NCBI GenBank assembly: GCA_016200785.1
Contig: JACQED010000109.1
Coordinates: 1-27,946 of the forward strand
Length of the DNA: 27,946 bases
From: Chloroflexota bacterium
GTDB lineage: Bacteria; Chloroflexota; Anaerolineae; Anaerolineales; JACQED01
Direction of reading: 5' to 3'
Positions 21,426 through 27,946 of this stretch are shown piece after piece. Below the pieces are notes generated by a model. That model saw only the letters and a list, made by a program, of their open reading frames with translations. It did no database searches and had not been told where the DNA came from. Position 1 is the first letter of the stretch. Each line of letters starts with the position of its first letter. The translations under genes and the position numbers were made by a program.

Positions 21426-23965
21426 AGAGTGCTCAACGGATCGACCTCGACGCGCCAGCCTTTAGGCACTTCGGCCCGCACCAGCGAAGCCGGATCGGGG
21501 CCGCGCAGGATCACCTGCCAGCGATATTCACCGCTTATCTTTCCAAAGAAACATGGCGCCGGGCCGACGACCGTCGTGGCTGAGCGTTCAGCCCGTTCGA
21601 TCCGATACTGCATTTGTCTCGCGACGACGCCGGCTTCGTTCTCGGCGCGGTCGGCGTAAGGACTGCGATACGTCAGCCGCACCAGGCGGCTGAACGGCGG
21701 ATAACCGTACTCGCGGCGGATCGCAAGCTCCCGGCGGTAGAAAGCGGCGTAGTCGTGCCGGGCCGCCGCCTGGATGGCGTAGTGATCGGGATTGTACGTC
21801 TGGATGATCGCCCGGCCTCCCAGCAAACCTCGCCCCGCTCTCCCCACCACCTGCGTCACAATCTGAAACGTCCGCTCGGCCGCGCGATAGTCCGGCAGAG
21901 CGAGGCCGGTGTCGGCCGAGATCACGCCGACCAGCGTCACCAACGGGAAGTCGAGTCCTTTGGCGATCATCTGCGTGCCGATCAACACGTCGGCCTGACG
22001 GTTGACGAACTGCTGAAGGATGAGATCGTGCGCGCCCTTCGCGCGCGCGGTGTCGGCGTCCCAGCGCAAAGTGCGCGCCTTCGGGAACTGCGCCACGACG
22101 GCGGCTTCCACTTTCTGCGTCCCCGCGCCGAAGTGACGGATGCGCTCACGGCCGCAGTTCGGGCATTTTTGCGGCGGCGGGCGGCGGTAGTTGCAGTGAT
22201 GGCAGATCAACTGCGCGCCGGCCTCGTGGTGCGTCAGCGGCGTGTCACAGCGCGAGCAAGTCAGCACAAAGCCGCAGTCACGGCAGAAAACGTGGGTCGC
22301 CGTGCCGCGCCGGTTGAGGAAAAGAATCATCTGCTCGCCGCGTTCGAGCGTCTCGGCCATCGCCGTGTGCAAAGCGCGGCTGAACATCGAAGAGTTCCCG
22401 GCGCGTAGTTCCTGCCGCATATCCACGATTGAGACATCGGGCAGATCTATGGTGAGGGATTCTTCGTCGTCGAGGGGCCGGTACTTCGGCGCGGCGATGT
22501 TGAGGCGGCGGGCCTGATCGGCGATGCGCCGACCGTGCCCCATGATGCGCTGAGGCAATTCGAGCAGGCGATACGCGCCTTGCTCGGCGCGATGGTACGA
22601 CACGAGATCGGGCGTGGCCGAGCCGAGAATGCAAACCGCGCCGAGCCGCCGCGCGTACTCGGCGGCGCTGTCCCGCGCGTGATAAGGCACGTTGCGCGGC
22701 GGGTCTTGCTTGTACGCCTCGTCGTGCTCCTCGTCGAGCACGATCAACCCGATGTCCGAGAGCGGCGCGAACAGCGCACTACGCGCGCCGACGATCACGT
22801 CAATCGCCCCGGCGCGCGCGCGCCGCCACGTGTCGTATCTTTCGCCGTCGGAAAGTTGACTGTGAATGACGGCGACTCGGCCGGGGAAGCGCGAGACGAA
22901 GCGCCGGACGGTCTGCGGCGTCAGCGCGATCTCCGGGACGAGCACGATCGCCCGGCGTCCGGCCGCCAACGTGTGCCCCACTGCGCGCAGATAGATTTCG
23001 GTCTTGCCGCTTCCGGTGACGCCGTGGAGTAAATAGGGATTAGGGGTTAGGGGTTGACTCCCATTGCCGTAGTCTCGAATCCCCAATCCCTTCTCTATCT
23101 CTCCCCACACTCTCTGTTGATCCACGGTAAGTCTCGGCGCTTGGGTCGGGACAAAATCGAGGTCGGCCAGTGGATCACGTAGGGCTTCCATCGTGCCGAG
23201 GTCGACGAGATCGCGCTCTGCCAGCGTTTTTAAGTCAGGCAGAGTCGCCGTGGTCGAGGCATATATCCAACTGACCTCAATCGGGCCGCCGCCCTCCTCG
23301 CGGAGGTAATCGAGAATCGCAATCAAGCGGTTTGCTTTCTGCGAAGTGCGCTGGCCAAGAGGCGTTGTGTCGGCGGGACCGGCGAGAAAATCCGCGCCGA
23401 CTGAAGTGAGGCGCGCGGTGCGGACTTGTTTGGCGCGCACCGAAGGCGGATCGAGCACCGATTGCCTTTTGATGCGGCCGCGCTTGACGAGCGAGGCGAC
23501 GGCGTTGCGCCAGTTCGTTCTGGGCAGCGCCCGGTCGAGTTGATTGCCGCGCAGAGGCCCGCGCTCTTCCAGCAGGCGCACGACGGTCTTCTGCGCCGGC
23601 GTGTTCAATGGCGCGTCTTTGTCGGTCAATTCATAAAGAACGTCGGCCCGCTTCGAGAGTCCGGGCGGAAGCATCAGCGTGAGGCATTCGTTGAGCCGGG
23701 CGAGGTAGGTGTGCGAGAGCCAGTAGGCGAGATCGAGTTGCGCCTGAGTCAGCACAGGATCGGGGTCAATGAGGTCTTCGATGGGCTTGACTTCCGGCAC
23801 TGCCGGCTCCTCGGCAAAGCCGACGACGATGCCCTGGGCGCGCTGGAAGCCGAAGGGCACAGTCACCAAGTGTCCTGCGCGCAGTCGGTCGGACAGATGC
23901 GGCGGGATGGCGTAGTGGAATGTGATTTGAAGATTGGGGACGTTGACGGCGATCTCGGCGTACAT
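21422..23965 (-). CDS. priA: Primosomal protein N' (replication restart helicase PriA)
   Basis: PriA reloads the replisome at stalled forks. The 847-residue product has the N-terminal 3'-DNA-end-binding domain (LQITFHYAIPPHL, LVTVPFGFQRAQGIVVGF) and a winged-helix region. Walker A is GVTGSGKTEIYL (Lys321) and Walker B is VLDEEHDEAYK. The zinc-binding insert carries CRDC, CSRC, CHHC and CPNC pairs, and the C-terminal helicase motifs include GTQMIAKGLDFP and QVVGRAGRG. It is slightly longer than average partly because residues about 293-310 (RDYGNGSQPLTPNP region), just before Walker A, come from a 7-base repeat tract. The ATG at 23965 is clear. CNNM lies 85 bp upstream on the same strand. Confidence 0.96.
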   Translation of the reverse strand: MYAEIAVNVPNLQITFHYAIPPHLSDRLRAGHLVTVPFGFQRAQGIVVGFAEEPAVPEVKPIEDLIDPDPVLTQAQLDLAYWLSHTYLARLNECLTLMLPPGLSKRADVLYELTDKDAPLNTPAQKTVVRLLEERGPLRGNQLDRALPRTNWRNAVASLVKRGRIKRQSVLDPPSVRAKQVRTARLTSVGADFLAGPADTTPLGQRTSQKANRLIAILDYLREEGGGPIEVSWIYASTTATLPDLKTLAERDLVDLGTMEALRDPLADLDFVPTQAPRLTVDQQRVWGEIEKGLGIRDYGNGSQPLTPNPYLLHGVTGSGKTEIYLRAVGHTLAAGRRAIVLVPEIALTPQTVRRFVSRFPGRVAVIHSQLSDGERYDTWRRARAGAIDVIVGARSALFAPLSDIGLIVLDEEHDEAYKQDPPRNVPYHARDSAAEYARRLGAVCILGSATPDLVSYHRAEQGAYRLLELPQRIMGHGRRIADQARRLNIAAPKYRPLDDEESLTIDLPDVSIVDMRQELRAGNSSMFSRALHTAMAETLERGEQMILFLNRRGTATHVFCRDCGFVLTCSRCDTPLTHHEAGAQLICHHCNYRRPPPQKCPNCGRERIRHFGAGTQKVEAAVVAQFPKARTLRWDADTARAKGAHDLILQQFVNRQADVLIGTQMIAKGLDFPLVTLVGVISADTGLALPDYRAAERTFQIVTQVVGRAGRGLLGGRAIIQTYNPDHYAIQAAARHDYAAFYRRELAIRREYGYPPFSRLVRLTYRSPYADRAENEAGVVARQMQYRIERAERSATTVVGPAPCFFGKISGEYRWQVILRGPDPASLVRAEVPKGWRVEVDPLSTL
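23036..23090 (+). repeat. Inverted heptamer tracts inside priA
   Basis: On the plus strand GGGATTA (23036), GGGGTTA and GGGGTTG follow every 7 bases, and 19 bases later CGAATCC and CCAATCC (23076-23089) repeat the motif in the opposite sense. The tract is read in frame by priA as an extra Gly/Asn/Pro-rich loop directly before the ATP-binding loop. Confidence 0.75.
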
Positions 23966-23983
23966 CTTTCGGAGATTATCTCA

Positions 23984-24027
23984 CGCAAAGCCGCCGAGAC
24001 GCCAAGTCCATTTTGCGTCTTGGCGTC
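23984..24027. repeat. Inverted period-8 tracts forming a 9-bp hairpin between CNNM and priA
   Basis: CGCAAAGC, CGCCGAGA and CGCCAAGT (23984-24007) are in 8-base register, followed by TTTTGCGT and CTTGGCGT (24011-24026) in the opposite sense. GACGCCAAG (23998-24006) pairs perfectly with CTTGGCGTC (24019-24027). On the minus strand it could serve as a transcription terminator of the CNNM gene, but no T run follows in that direction. Confidence 0.65.
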
Positions 24028-24050
24028 AAATTCTCAACCGCGGCCTCACA

Positions 24051-25391
24051 CTAGGACGGCGTCCCCGCCACCGGGCGCGAGTCCGACGCTTTGAACAGCG
24101 AGAGCCGCGCGATACGCAGGCCGTCGAGGGCTTCGACTCTCAACCGCACGCCGTCCGCCGTCACTTCGTCGCCGACGATCGCTATTCGATCCAATTTGCC
24201 CAACATGAAACCGGCGATGGTGTCGTAGTTGGGATCGGCGAGGTCGAGGCCGAAGTGCTCGTTGACCGTCTCGATCAGCGCCATGCCGTCTACCAGCGCC
24301 GAGCCATCCGGCAACCGCTGAATCTCCGGGGCCGATTTGTCGAACGGGTCGCGCACCTCGCCGATGATCTCGGCGATCAAGTCGTCCAGCGTCACCAGCC
24401 CGGCGGTGCCGCCGTACTCGTCGAGAACGATGGCGATGTGTTGGCGGTCCGCGCGCAGCTGGCGGAGAAGATCGTCGCCTCTCGTCGTCTCCGGGACGAA
24501 CACCGCCTCGCGCATGAGGCCGCGCACGGTCGTCGTCCGCCGCTCGGCGTGCTGAACTTTGACGAGGTCTTTGGTGTGAACGATGCCGAGGATGTGATCG
24601 AGATCGCCTTCGTAAATCGGGAATTTGCTGAGCGGGTGCTTGACGGCGAGTTGAATCAATTCGTCCAGCGGCGCATCGGCTTCGATGGCGATCATCTCGG
24701 TGCGGGGAATCATCACCTGCCGCACCACCACATCGCCGAAGTCGAAGACCGCGTGCAGCATGTCGCGCTCTTCGTCTTCGAGCACCCCGCCCTCCTCGGA
24801 GGCCCGCACCAGCATTTTTAATTCTTCGACGGAGTGGACGAGTTGATGGCCTGACGCCGGCTGAATCCCCATCCACTTCAATAACAGGTTGCCTGCGCCG
24901 TTGAGCAGCCAGATGACAGGCATGAAGATCCGCTCGAACCACAACGTCGGCTGAGCGACGGCGAGGGCGGCGCGCTCGGAGTTTTGCAGGGCGACCGACT
25001 TAGGCGCGAGTTCGCCGATGACGACGTGGAGAAAGGTGATGACGGCAAAAGCAACCGCCGCCGAGATCGAGTGCGACGCGAGGCCGAGCCACTGTTCGGG
25101 AAGAAAATCAATCAACGGCTCGATCAGGTGGCCGAGGGCGGGTTCGCCCAGCCAACCGAGGCCGAGGCTGGCGATGGTGATGCCCAATTGTGTCGCGGCG
25201 ATGAATCGATCCGGGTTAGCCAACGCCTGTTTCACGAAAGACGCTGGGGCATTGCCCTGCCGGATCAATTCGTCAACGCGCGTGCGGCGGACGCTGACCA
25301 GCGCGAATTCGGCAGTGACGAAGAAGGCGTTGGCAAGGACGAGGACGGCGACGCCGAGGAGGCGGAGGAGGTCGAGGAGGAAGGGATCCAT
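24051..25391 (-). CDS. CNNM/CorC-family membrane transporter (hemolysin-C-like)
   Basis: This family is linked to magnesium or cobalt efflux. The 446-residue product has a DUF21/CNNM transmembrane domain (LLGVAVLVLANAFFVTAEFA, LGITIASLGLGWLGEP, VAFAVITFLHVVIGELAPK in part). A CBS-pair region follows with VMIPRTEMIAIEADAPL and LDHILGIVHTKDL. The C-terminal CorC/HlyC domain contains IAIVLDEYGGTAGLVTLDDL and GFMLGKL. The length and order are standard. The ATG at 25391 (MDPFLLDLL) places the first membrane helix near the N-terminus; a GTG at 25412 is possible. The specific ion is not deducible. The priA gene follows after a hairpin-forming repeat. Confidence 0.93.
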   Translation of the reverse strand: MDPFLLDLLRLLGVAVLVLANAFFVTAEFALVSVRRTRVDELIRQGNAPASFVKQALANPDRFIAATQLGITIASLGLGWLGEPALGHLIEPLIDFLPEQWLGLASHSISAAVAFAVITFLHVVIGELAPKSVALQNSERAALAVAQPTLWFERIFMPVIWLLNGAGNLLLKWMGIQPASGHQLVHSVEELKMLVRASEEGGVLEDEERDMLHAVFDFGDVVVRQVMIPRTEMIAIEADAPLDELIQLAVKHPLSKFPIYEGDLDHILGIVHTKDLVKVQHAERRTTTVRGLMREAVFVPETTRGDDLLRQLRADRQHIAIVLDEYGGTAGLVTLDDLIAEIIGEVRDPFDKSAPEIQRLPDGSALVDGMALIETVNEHFGLDLADPNYDTIAGFMLGKLDRIAIVGDEVTADGVRLRVEALDGLRIARLSLFKASDSRPVAGTPS

Positions 25392-25491
25392 TACTGGAGT
25401 GTGGCGGGGCACGCTAGAACCGCCCTACATTGCCACAATTGGCGGGCGGCACGTGCTTGGCGACGTTGGCCTAGTCTCTGAGTTCCAACCA

Positions 25492-25716
25492 TCATTTTGT
25501 TTCAAACAGGGAGCGAGGCAAGCCAGACTGCCTGATGATTCCTAAGAGCGTGCCTGTTCTCAATTCGTCATGGTCCGGCACAGGTACGGTAATTGTCGTA
25601 TCCCCTTCCTTCTTCTGCATGATGATATGGCTGCCCTTCCGTCGAACTTTTTCAAAACCATGCCTGGACATGATTTTGCAGACTTCTCTCCCAGAGAGGC
25701 CACGCAATTTAGACAT
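25492..25716 (-). CDS. hicA: HicA-type mRNA interferase toxin
   Basis: The 74-residue product is a dsRBD-fold HicA. The family core LSGREVCKIMSRHGFEKVRRKGSH contains the catalytic His within RKGSHIIM, followed by TITVPVPDHDELRTGTL and a C-terminal helix LGIIRQSGL. HicA cleaves mRNA and tmRNA when not bound by HicB. The gene starts within the last 8 bases of hicB, so the antitoxin is translated first. Both genes share the promoter upstream of hicB. It looks intact. Confidence 0.93.
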   Translation of the reverse strand: MSKLRGLSGREVCKIMSRHGFEKVRRKGSHIIMQKKEGDTTITVPVPDHDELRTGTLLGIIRQSGLPRSLFETK

Positions 25717-25975
25717 TGCGGAATCTTGCCACTTGCTTGATTTTGATGGTTGGGGCTGACGGCATGATTGGCATAATGTACGTCTCTTTCTTTAGCCTGC
25801 GCCGAATCTCTGAGGGAGATGCAACTTCAAAGAAGCCTTGCACCGCCTCAAGTAGGTTGTGCCGCGCCTCTTCTACCGTGTTGCCCTGACTCACGACATC
25901 TAGTTCCGAGCATGTGGCGACGTAGCCGTCTCCTTCACGTTCAATCACAGCAGTCAGTTGTAGCACTTTTTTCAT
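25709..25975 (-). CDS. hicB: HicB-type antitoxin
   Basis: The 88-residue product has the partially degraded RNase H fold of HicB: LTAVIEREGDGYVATCSELDV, then VSQGNTVEEARHNLLEAVQGF. The C-terminus (IMPIMPSAPTIKIKQ region) is short and I see no ribbon-helix-helix or HTH, so direct autoregulation through a DNA-binding domain is uncertain. GGAGAT lies 5 bp before ATG 25975. A near-consensus promoter lies 28 bp further upstream. It pairs with hicA through an 8-base overlap. Confidence 0.92.
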   Translation of the reverse strand: MKKVLQLTAVIEREGDGYVATCSELDVVSQGNTVEEARHNLLEAVQGFFEVASPSEIRRRLKKETYIMPIMPSAPTIKIKQVARFRNV

Positions 25976-26003
25976 AATTCATCTCCTATCCTATTTGGAT
26001 TTC

Positions 26004-26032
26004 ATTATATGACGCAAGCGCGTACCAGGCAA
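26004..26032 (-). promoter_or_regulatory. Sigma-70 type promoter of hicBA
   Basis: On the minus strand TTGCCT (26032-26027) and a perfect TATAAT (26009-26004) are 17 bp apart. The predicted transcript start is about 20 bases before the hicB ATG, with GGAGAT between. This is the best promoter in the window. Confidence 0.75.
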
Positions 26033-26083
26033 CGTTTTCCTTTCTTGGGCTCGCGCGGCTGTAAAGCCCTATTGAATGAGCGA

Positions 26084-26124
26084 CCTAACGGTGCCAAACG
26101 CCGTAGCGTGCCGACCACGCCCGC
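26084..26124 (+). repeat. Left inverted-repeat arm (CCTAAC ... CCGACCACGCCCGC)
   Basis: CCTAAC at 26084-26089 and CCGACCACGCCCGC at 26111-26124 recur in reverse complement at 27902-27907 and 27879-27892. The 14-mer is exact; the spacing within each arm differs (21 versus 9 bases). The two arms bracket three accessory genes. Confidence 0.5.
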
Positions 26125-26143
26125 CGCGCCGGTCGGGAACGAT

Positions 26144-26179
26144 GAAGGCAGAAGGATGAATGTTGCGCCTTCTGCCTTC
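26144..26179. repeat. 12-bp perfect hairpin made of inverted heptamers
   Basis: GAAGGCAGAAGG (26144-26155) pairs perfectly with CCTTCTGCCTTC (26168-26179) across a 12-base loop. Each arm reads as 7-base units (GAAGGCA, GAAGGAT; GCCTTCT, GCCTTCG, ACCTTCC). It lies downstream of the Lrp-like gene on the minus strand, where it may act as a terminator, although no T run follows. Confidence 0.65.
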
Positions 26180-26234
26180 GACCTTCCGCCATTGCTCCGC
26201 GACGTGGTTGACGGGCAGGTCTGGCCGATCTCGT

Positions 26235-26477
26235 TCAGATCGGTAAAACCATCCGGGTGTCGGTACTGGCAACGCCCTTGACGCTCCGTATCTTGCCAAT
26301 GGAGTCCATCAAAGACGTCATATCGGCGGCCTCGACAAAGGCAAGGATGTCCGTCGGTCCGCTCAAAAAGTAGACCGTCTTCACACCCATTACCCCATGC
26401 AGGGTGTTGTGGAGATCGCGGGCATCTGCCCACCCGCCTGACACGGACATCTGAATCATCACGAATGCTGCAACCAT
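26235..26477 (-). CDS. Stand-alone Lrp/AsnC ligand-binding (RAM) domain protein
   Basis: The 80-residue product begins MVAAFVMIQM and matches the C-terminal ligand-binding domain of Lrp/AsnC regulators: VKTVYFLSGPTDILAFVEAAD and SIGKIRSVKGVASTDTRM, with a beta-alpha-beta-beta-alpha-beta layout. No DNA-binding HTH is present, as in other stand-alone 'small Lrp' proteins thought to bind amino acids or to modulate partner regulators. The start is secured by AAGGAGG six bases before ATG 26477, the strongest ribosome site of the tail region. It is an isolated gene with large gaps on both sides. Confidence 0.88.
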   Translation of the reverse strand: MVAAFVMIQMSVSGGWADARDLHNTLHGVMGVKTVYFLSGPTDILAFVEAADMTSLMDSIGKIRSVKGVASTDTRMVLPI

Positions 26478-26700
26478 GGTTGGCCTCCTTGTGTGCGAAC
26501 TTCTGCGAACCGCGAGATTTTGGCGCGCACCCACCGCAGGCACGCTGAACCGGTTAACTATTCAATGAGATGGCGCGGCAATAGAAATCACCTCCCTTCC
26601 CTTGTCATCTCGGACCGAGACGAAACTGCCTTGCGCTTTCGCCAACCCACCGTGCCCCTTCCCTTCCGCCGCCGGTCGCGGGGCCTGTATTATCTGCTGT

Positions 26701-27099
26701 TCAGCGTGTCGGAGGAGGCGGGAAGATTTTCGGGTGCCCCTCAAGGACGAGCCAGCGCCCCTTCACCTTTTTCATCACTTGAACCACGTGGCCCTTCAGC
26801 GCAGGAGCACCATTAGGCGGGAATATCTCAATTCCTCCTTGCCATACTGCGAGTTCGGGAGACAGCATTCGGACGCTGCCACGATCCTGCTTCACTATCG
26901 CACCCGGCATCGTTTGGTGTAGCAGCCTGTCGTAGGCAGCCTCGATTTCAGCCCGCCCGTGCTGCACATCGCCTAACGCTCCGACGCGCGTGCCATCATC
27001 GGTAAAAAAGGATGCAGCCGCCTTTGCATTCCCCTTGCTCCATGCTTCTGCGAAGGCTGCGGTTTCGTTGATGATGGCCTGTTCTTCACTGGATTGCAT
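26701..27099 (-). CDS. SnoaL-like/DUF4440 NTF2-fold protein (SgcJ/EcaC family)
   Basis: The 132-residue product has the NTF2-like fold of SgcJ/EcaC proteins: AAFAEAWSKGNAKAAASFFTDDGT near the start, VQHGRAEIEAAYDRLL in the middle, then VWQGGIEIFPPNG and KKVKGRWLVLEGHPK at the end. Family members are often labelled as oxidoreductases or ketosteroid-isomerase-like enzymes, but the actual reaction is usually unknown. AAAGGAT lies a few bases before ATG 27099. No neighbouring gene suggests a pathway. Confidence 0.85.
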   Translation of the reverse strand: MQSSEEQAIINETAAFAEAWSKGNAKAAASFFTDDGTRVGALGDVQHGRAEIEAAYDRLLHQTMPGAIVKQDRGSVRMLSPELAVWQGGIEIFPPNGAPALKGHVVQVMKKVKGRWLVLEGHPKIFPPPPTR

Positions 27100-27277
27100 A
27101 TGTGATCCTTTCTAGAGATGATATTGGCACAGGTCCAATACAATGCAGATAACAGCGTAGCCCGACGACGCGCCACGCAAAATGAAGCCGCCTTCCAAGT
27201 GTGCCAACCACCTGCGCCAAAAAGCCGCGTCCGTGGCCTGGTCGGCGGGCTGGTGTTTCCAGACGTGTGTCTTGTTT

Positions 27278-27748
27278 CTACTCTTGCCTTTCACACTCCG
27301 TTTCGATTGCTTGTAACTTTCTCTCCCACCAATCAATTGCCTCTTTCAACACGTCGCGGCAATCTTCGCCTGCGAAAGCACCATCACTGATAGGGCAAAA
27401 TAGATTCTCGTCCAATGTGAATAACTGACCCGACGCGGCAACGTGAATTGGTCCAGATAGAAATCCCAACTCATATTGTTTGAGACCTCGATTCCGTTCA
27501 TCTTCAATGAACTCCCAGAAAATCTTGTTGCCTTCTCTATCTCTCTTCCAATTCTCGTACGCGTTCGATATGACTCGCTTTGCGTTGTCATTTTGCTTGC
27601 TGTCAACCTTGTCCAAAACATGACCAACTGCGCGAGCAAGAGCAATTCCTGCCACCCACAGAATCCGAAACTTCGTATCGTCCGTTTCTTCCTCAAGTAA
27701 TTCGTGCGCCTTCATGCAGTCGTCCAATACTTTTATTGCGTGAAGCAT
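27278..27748 (-). CDS. Hypothetical protein with low-GC composition
   Basis: I chose the ATG at 27748 (MLHAIKVLDDC), giving 156 residues, because AGAGGAG lies at good spacing before it; an in-frame start at 27835 would add 29 Arg-rich residues. The product is mostly helical and charged, with LWVAGIALARAVGHVLDK and EDCRDVLKEAIDWWERKLQ. I recognise no family. Its codons are visibly richer in A and T than the rest of the window, which suggests recent acquisition. It lies between the SnoaL-like gene and the right inverted-repeat arm. Confidence 0.75.
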   Translation of the reverse strand: MLHAIKVLDDCMKAHELLEEETDDTKFRILWVAGIALARAVGHVLDKVDSKQNDNAKRVISNAYENWKRDREGNKIFWEFIEDERNRGLKQYELGFLSGPIHVAASGQLFTLDENLFCPISDGAFAGEDCRDVLKEAIDWWERKLQAIETECERQE

Positions 27749-27878
27749 TTCTTCTGCTCCTCTGGGTAGCAACCTTTCTATTTCAAAGGCATGTCTGCAA
27801 ACGCTGCGCTCCCCGCCACGCCCCGCCAATCTCACCTGACTTTATTACTCATCTTTGAACGATTAACGCGGACGAAGT

Positions 27879-27907
27879 GCGGGCGTGGTCGGGGCGCAAG
27901 TGTTAGG
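27879..27907 (-). repeat. Right inverted-repeat arm
   Basis: GCGGGCGTGGTCGG (27879-27892) and GTTAGG (27902-27907) are reverse complements of segments in the left arm at 26111-26124 and 26084-26089. The arm stands upstream of the low-GC hypothetical gene. No further gene is seen from here to the window end. Confidence 0.5.
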
Positions 27908-27946
27908 CGAAGGACGTGCCAGCTCACTACTTCTTGGATTTCTGTA

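Noticed and set aside
23036..23056. Telomere-like TTAGGG repeats
   Set aside because: The unit is 7 bases, degenerate, short and internal to priA; it is one of the period-7 tracts, not a chromosome end.
26562..26744. 60-residue open frame upstream of the Lrp-like gene
   Set aside because: It overlaps the end of the SnoaL-like gene, has no ribosome site and no recognisable sequence features.
26084..27907. Integron attC sites suggested by ACCTAAC, GCCTAAC and GTTAGGC
   Set aside because: No complete pair of core sites with the right spacing and fold was found, one occurrence lies in coding sequence, the clearest pair is inverted, and no integrase is present.

Overview
The window is GC-rich and gene-dense bacterial chromosome, most likely from an uncultured member of Chloroflexota (Anaerolineae-like). 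That is an inference from the recA-recX-rny order, the tandem FPETGH/GLLG secreted repeat, a lipoprotein-type PBP2 with a MecA-like N-terminus, and many very short degenerate tandem repeats. No 16S rRNA or tRNA gene is present to settle the lineage.

Layout. 1-3863 (+): the tail of an unknown gene, then recA, recX and rny. A 439-bp recA-recX gap holds a period-7 repeat and a strong terminator just before recX. 3868-6963 (-): a probable operon of a membrane adenylate cyclase, a PIG-L deacetylase and a secreted repeat protein. 7042-9516 (-): a MOSC protein, an MNT/HepT toxin-antitoxin pair whose HepT toxin is frameshifted, and rsgA. 9626-12558 (-): maf overlapping a penicillin-binding protein. 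12619-14325 (+): trmD and an orphan OppF-like ATPase with altered catalytic motifs.

14303-19537 (-) is the most striking part. Ten genes run with no untranslated base between them, mostly through 4-base ATGA overlaps: a B12-binding mutase subunit, meaB, a BrnT-like toxin, a zinc-ribbon antitoxin, a GNAT acetyltransferase, a PRPP synthetase, a small partner protein, two nucleotidyltransferases and a small unknown protein. Methylmalonyl-CoA mutase functions, a toxin-antitoxin pair, PRPP synthesis and nucleotidyltransferase modules therefore appear to share one message.

19619-21425 (+): a BMP-family lipoprotein and an orphan OmpR-type response regulator. 21422-25391 (-): priA and a CNNM/CorC-type membrane protein. 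25492-27946 (-) is an accessory tail of hicBA, a stand-alone Lrp/AsnC ligand-binding domain, a SnoaL-like protein and a low-GC unknown gene. Part of it is bracketed by a 14-bp inverted repeat.

A theme of the whole window is short degenerate tandem tracts with periods of exactly 7, 8 or 9 bp. They lie between genes and also, in frame, inside trmD, meaB and priA, where they encode extra loops in otherwise conserved proteins. No CRISPR array, transposase, integrase, rRNA or tRNA was seen.
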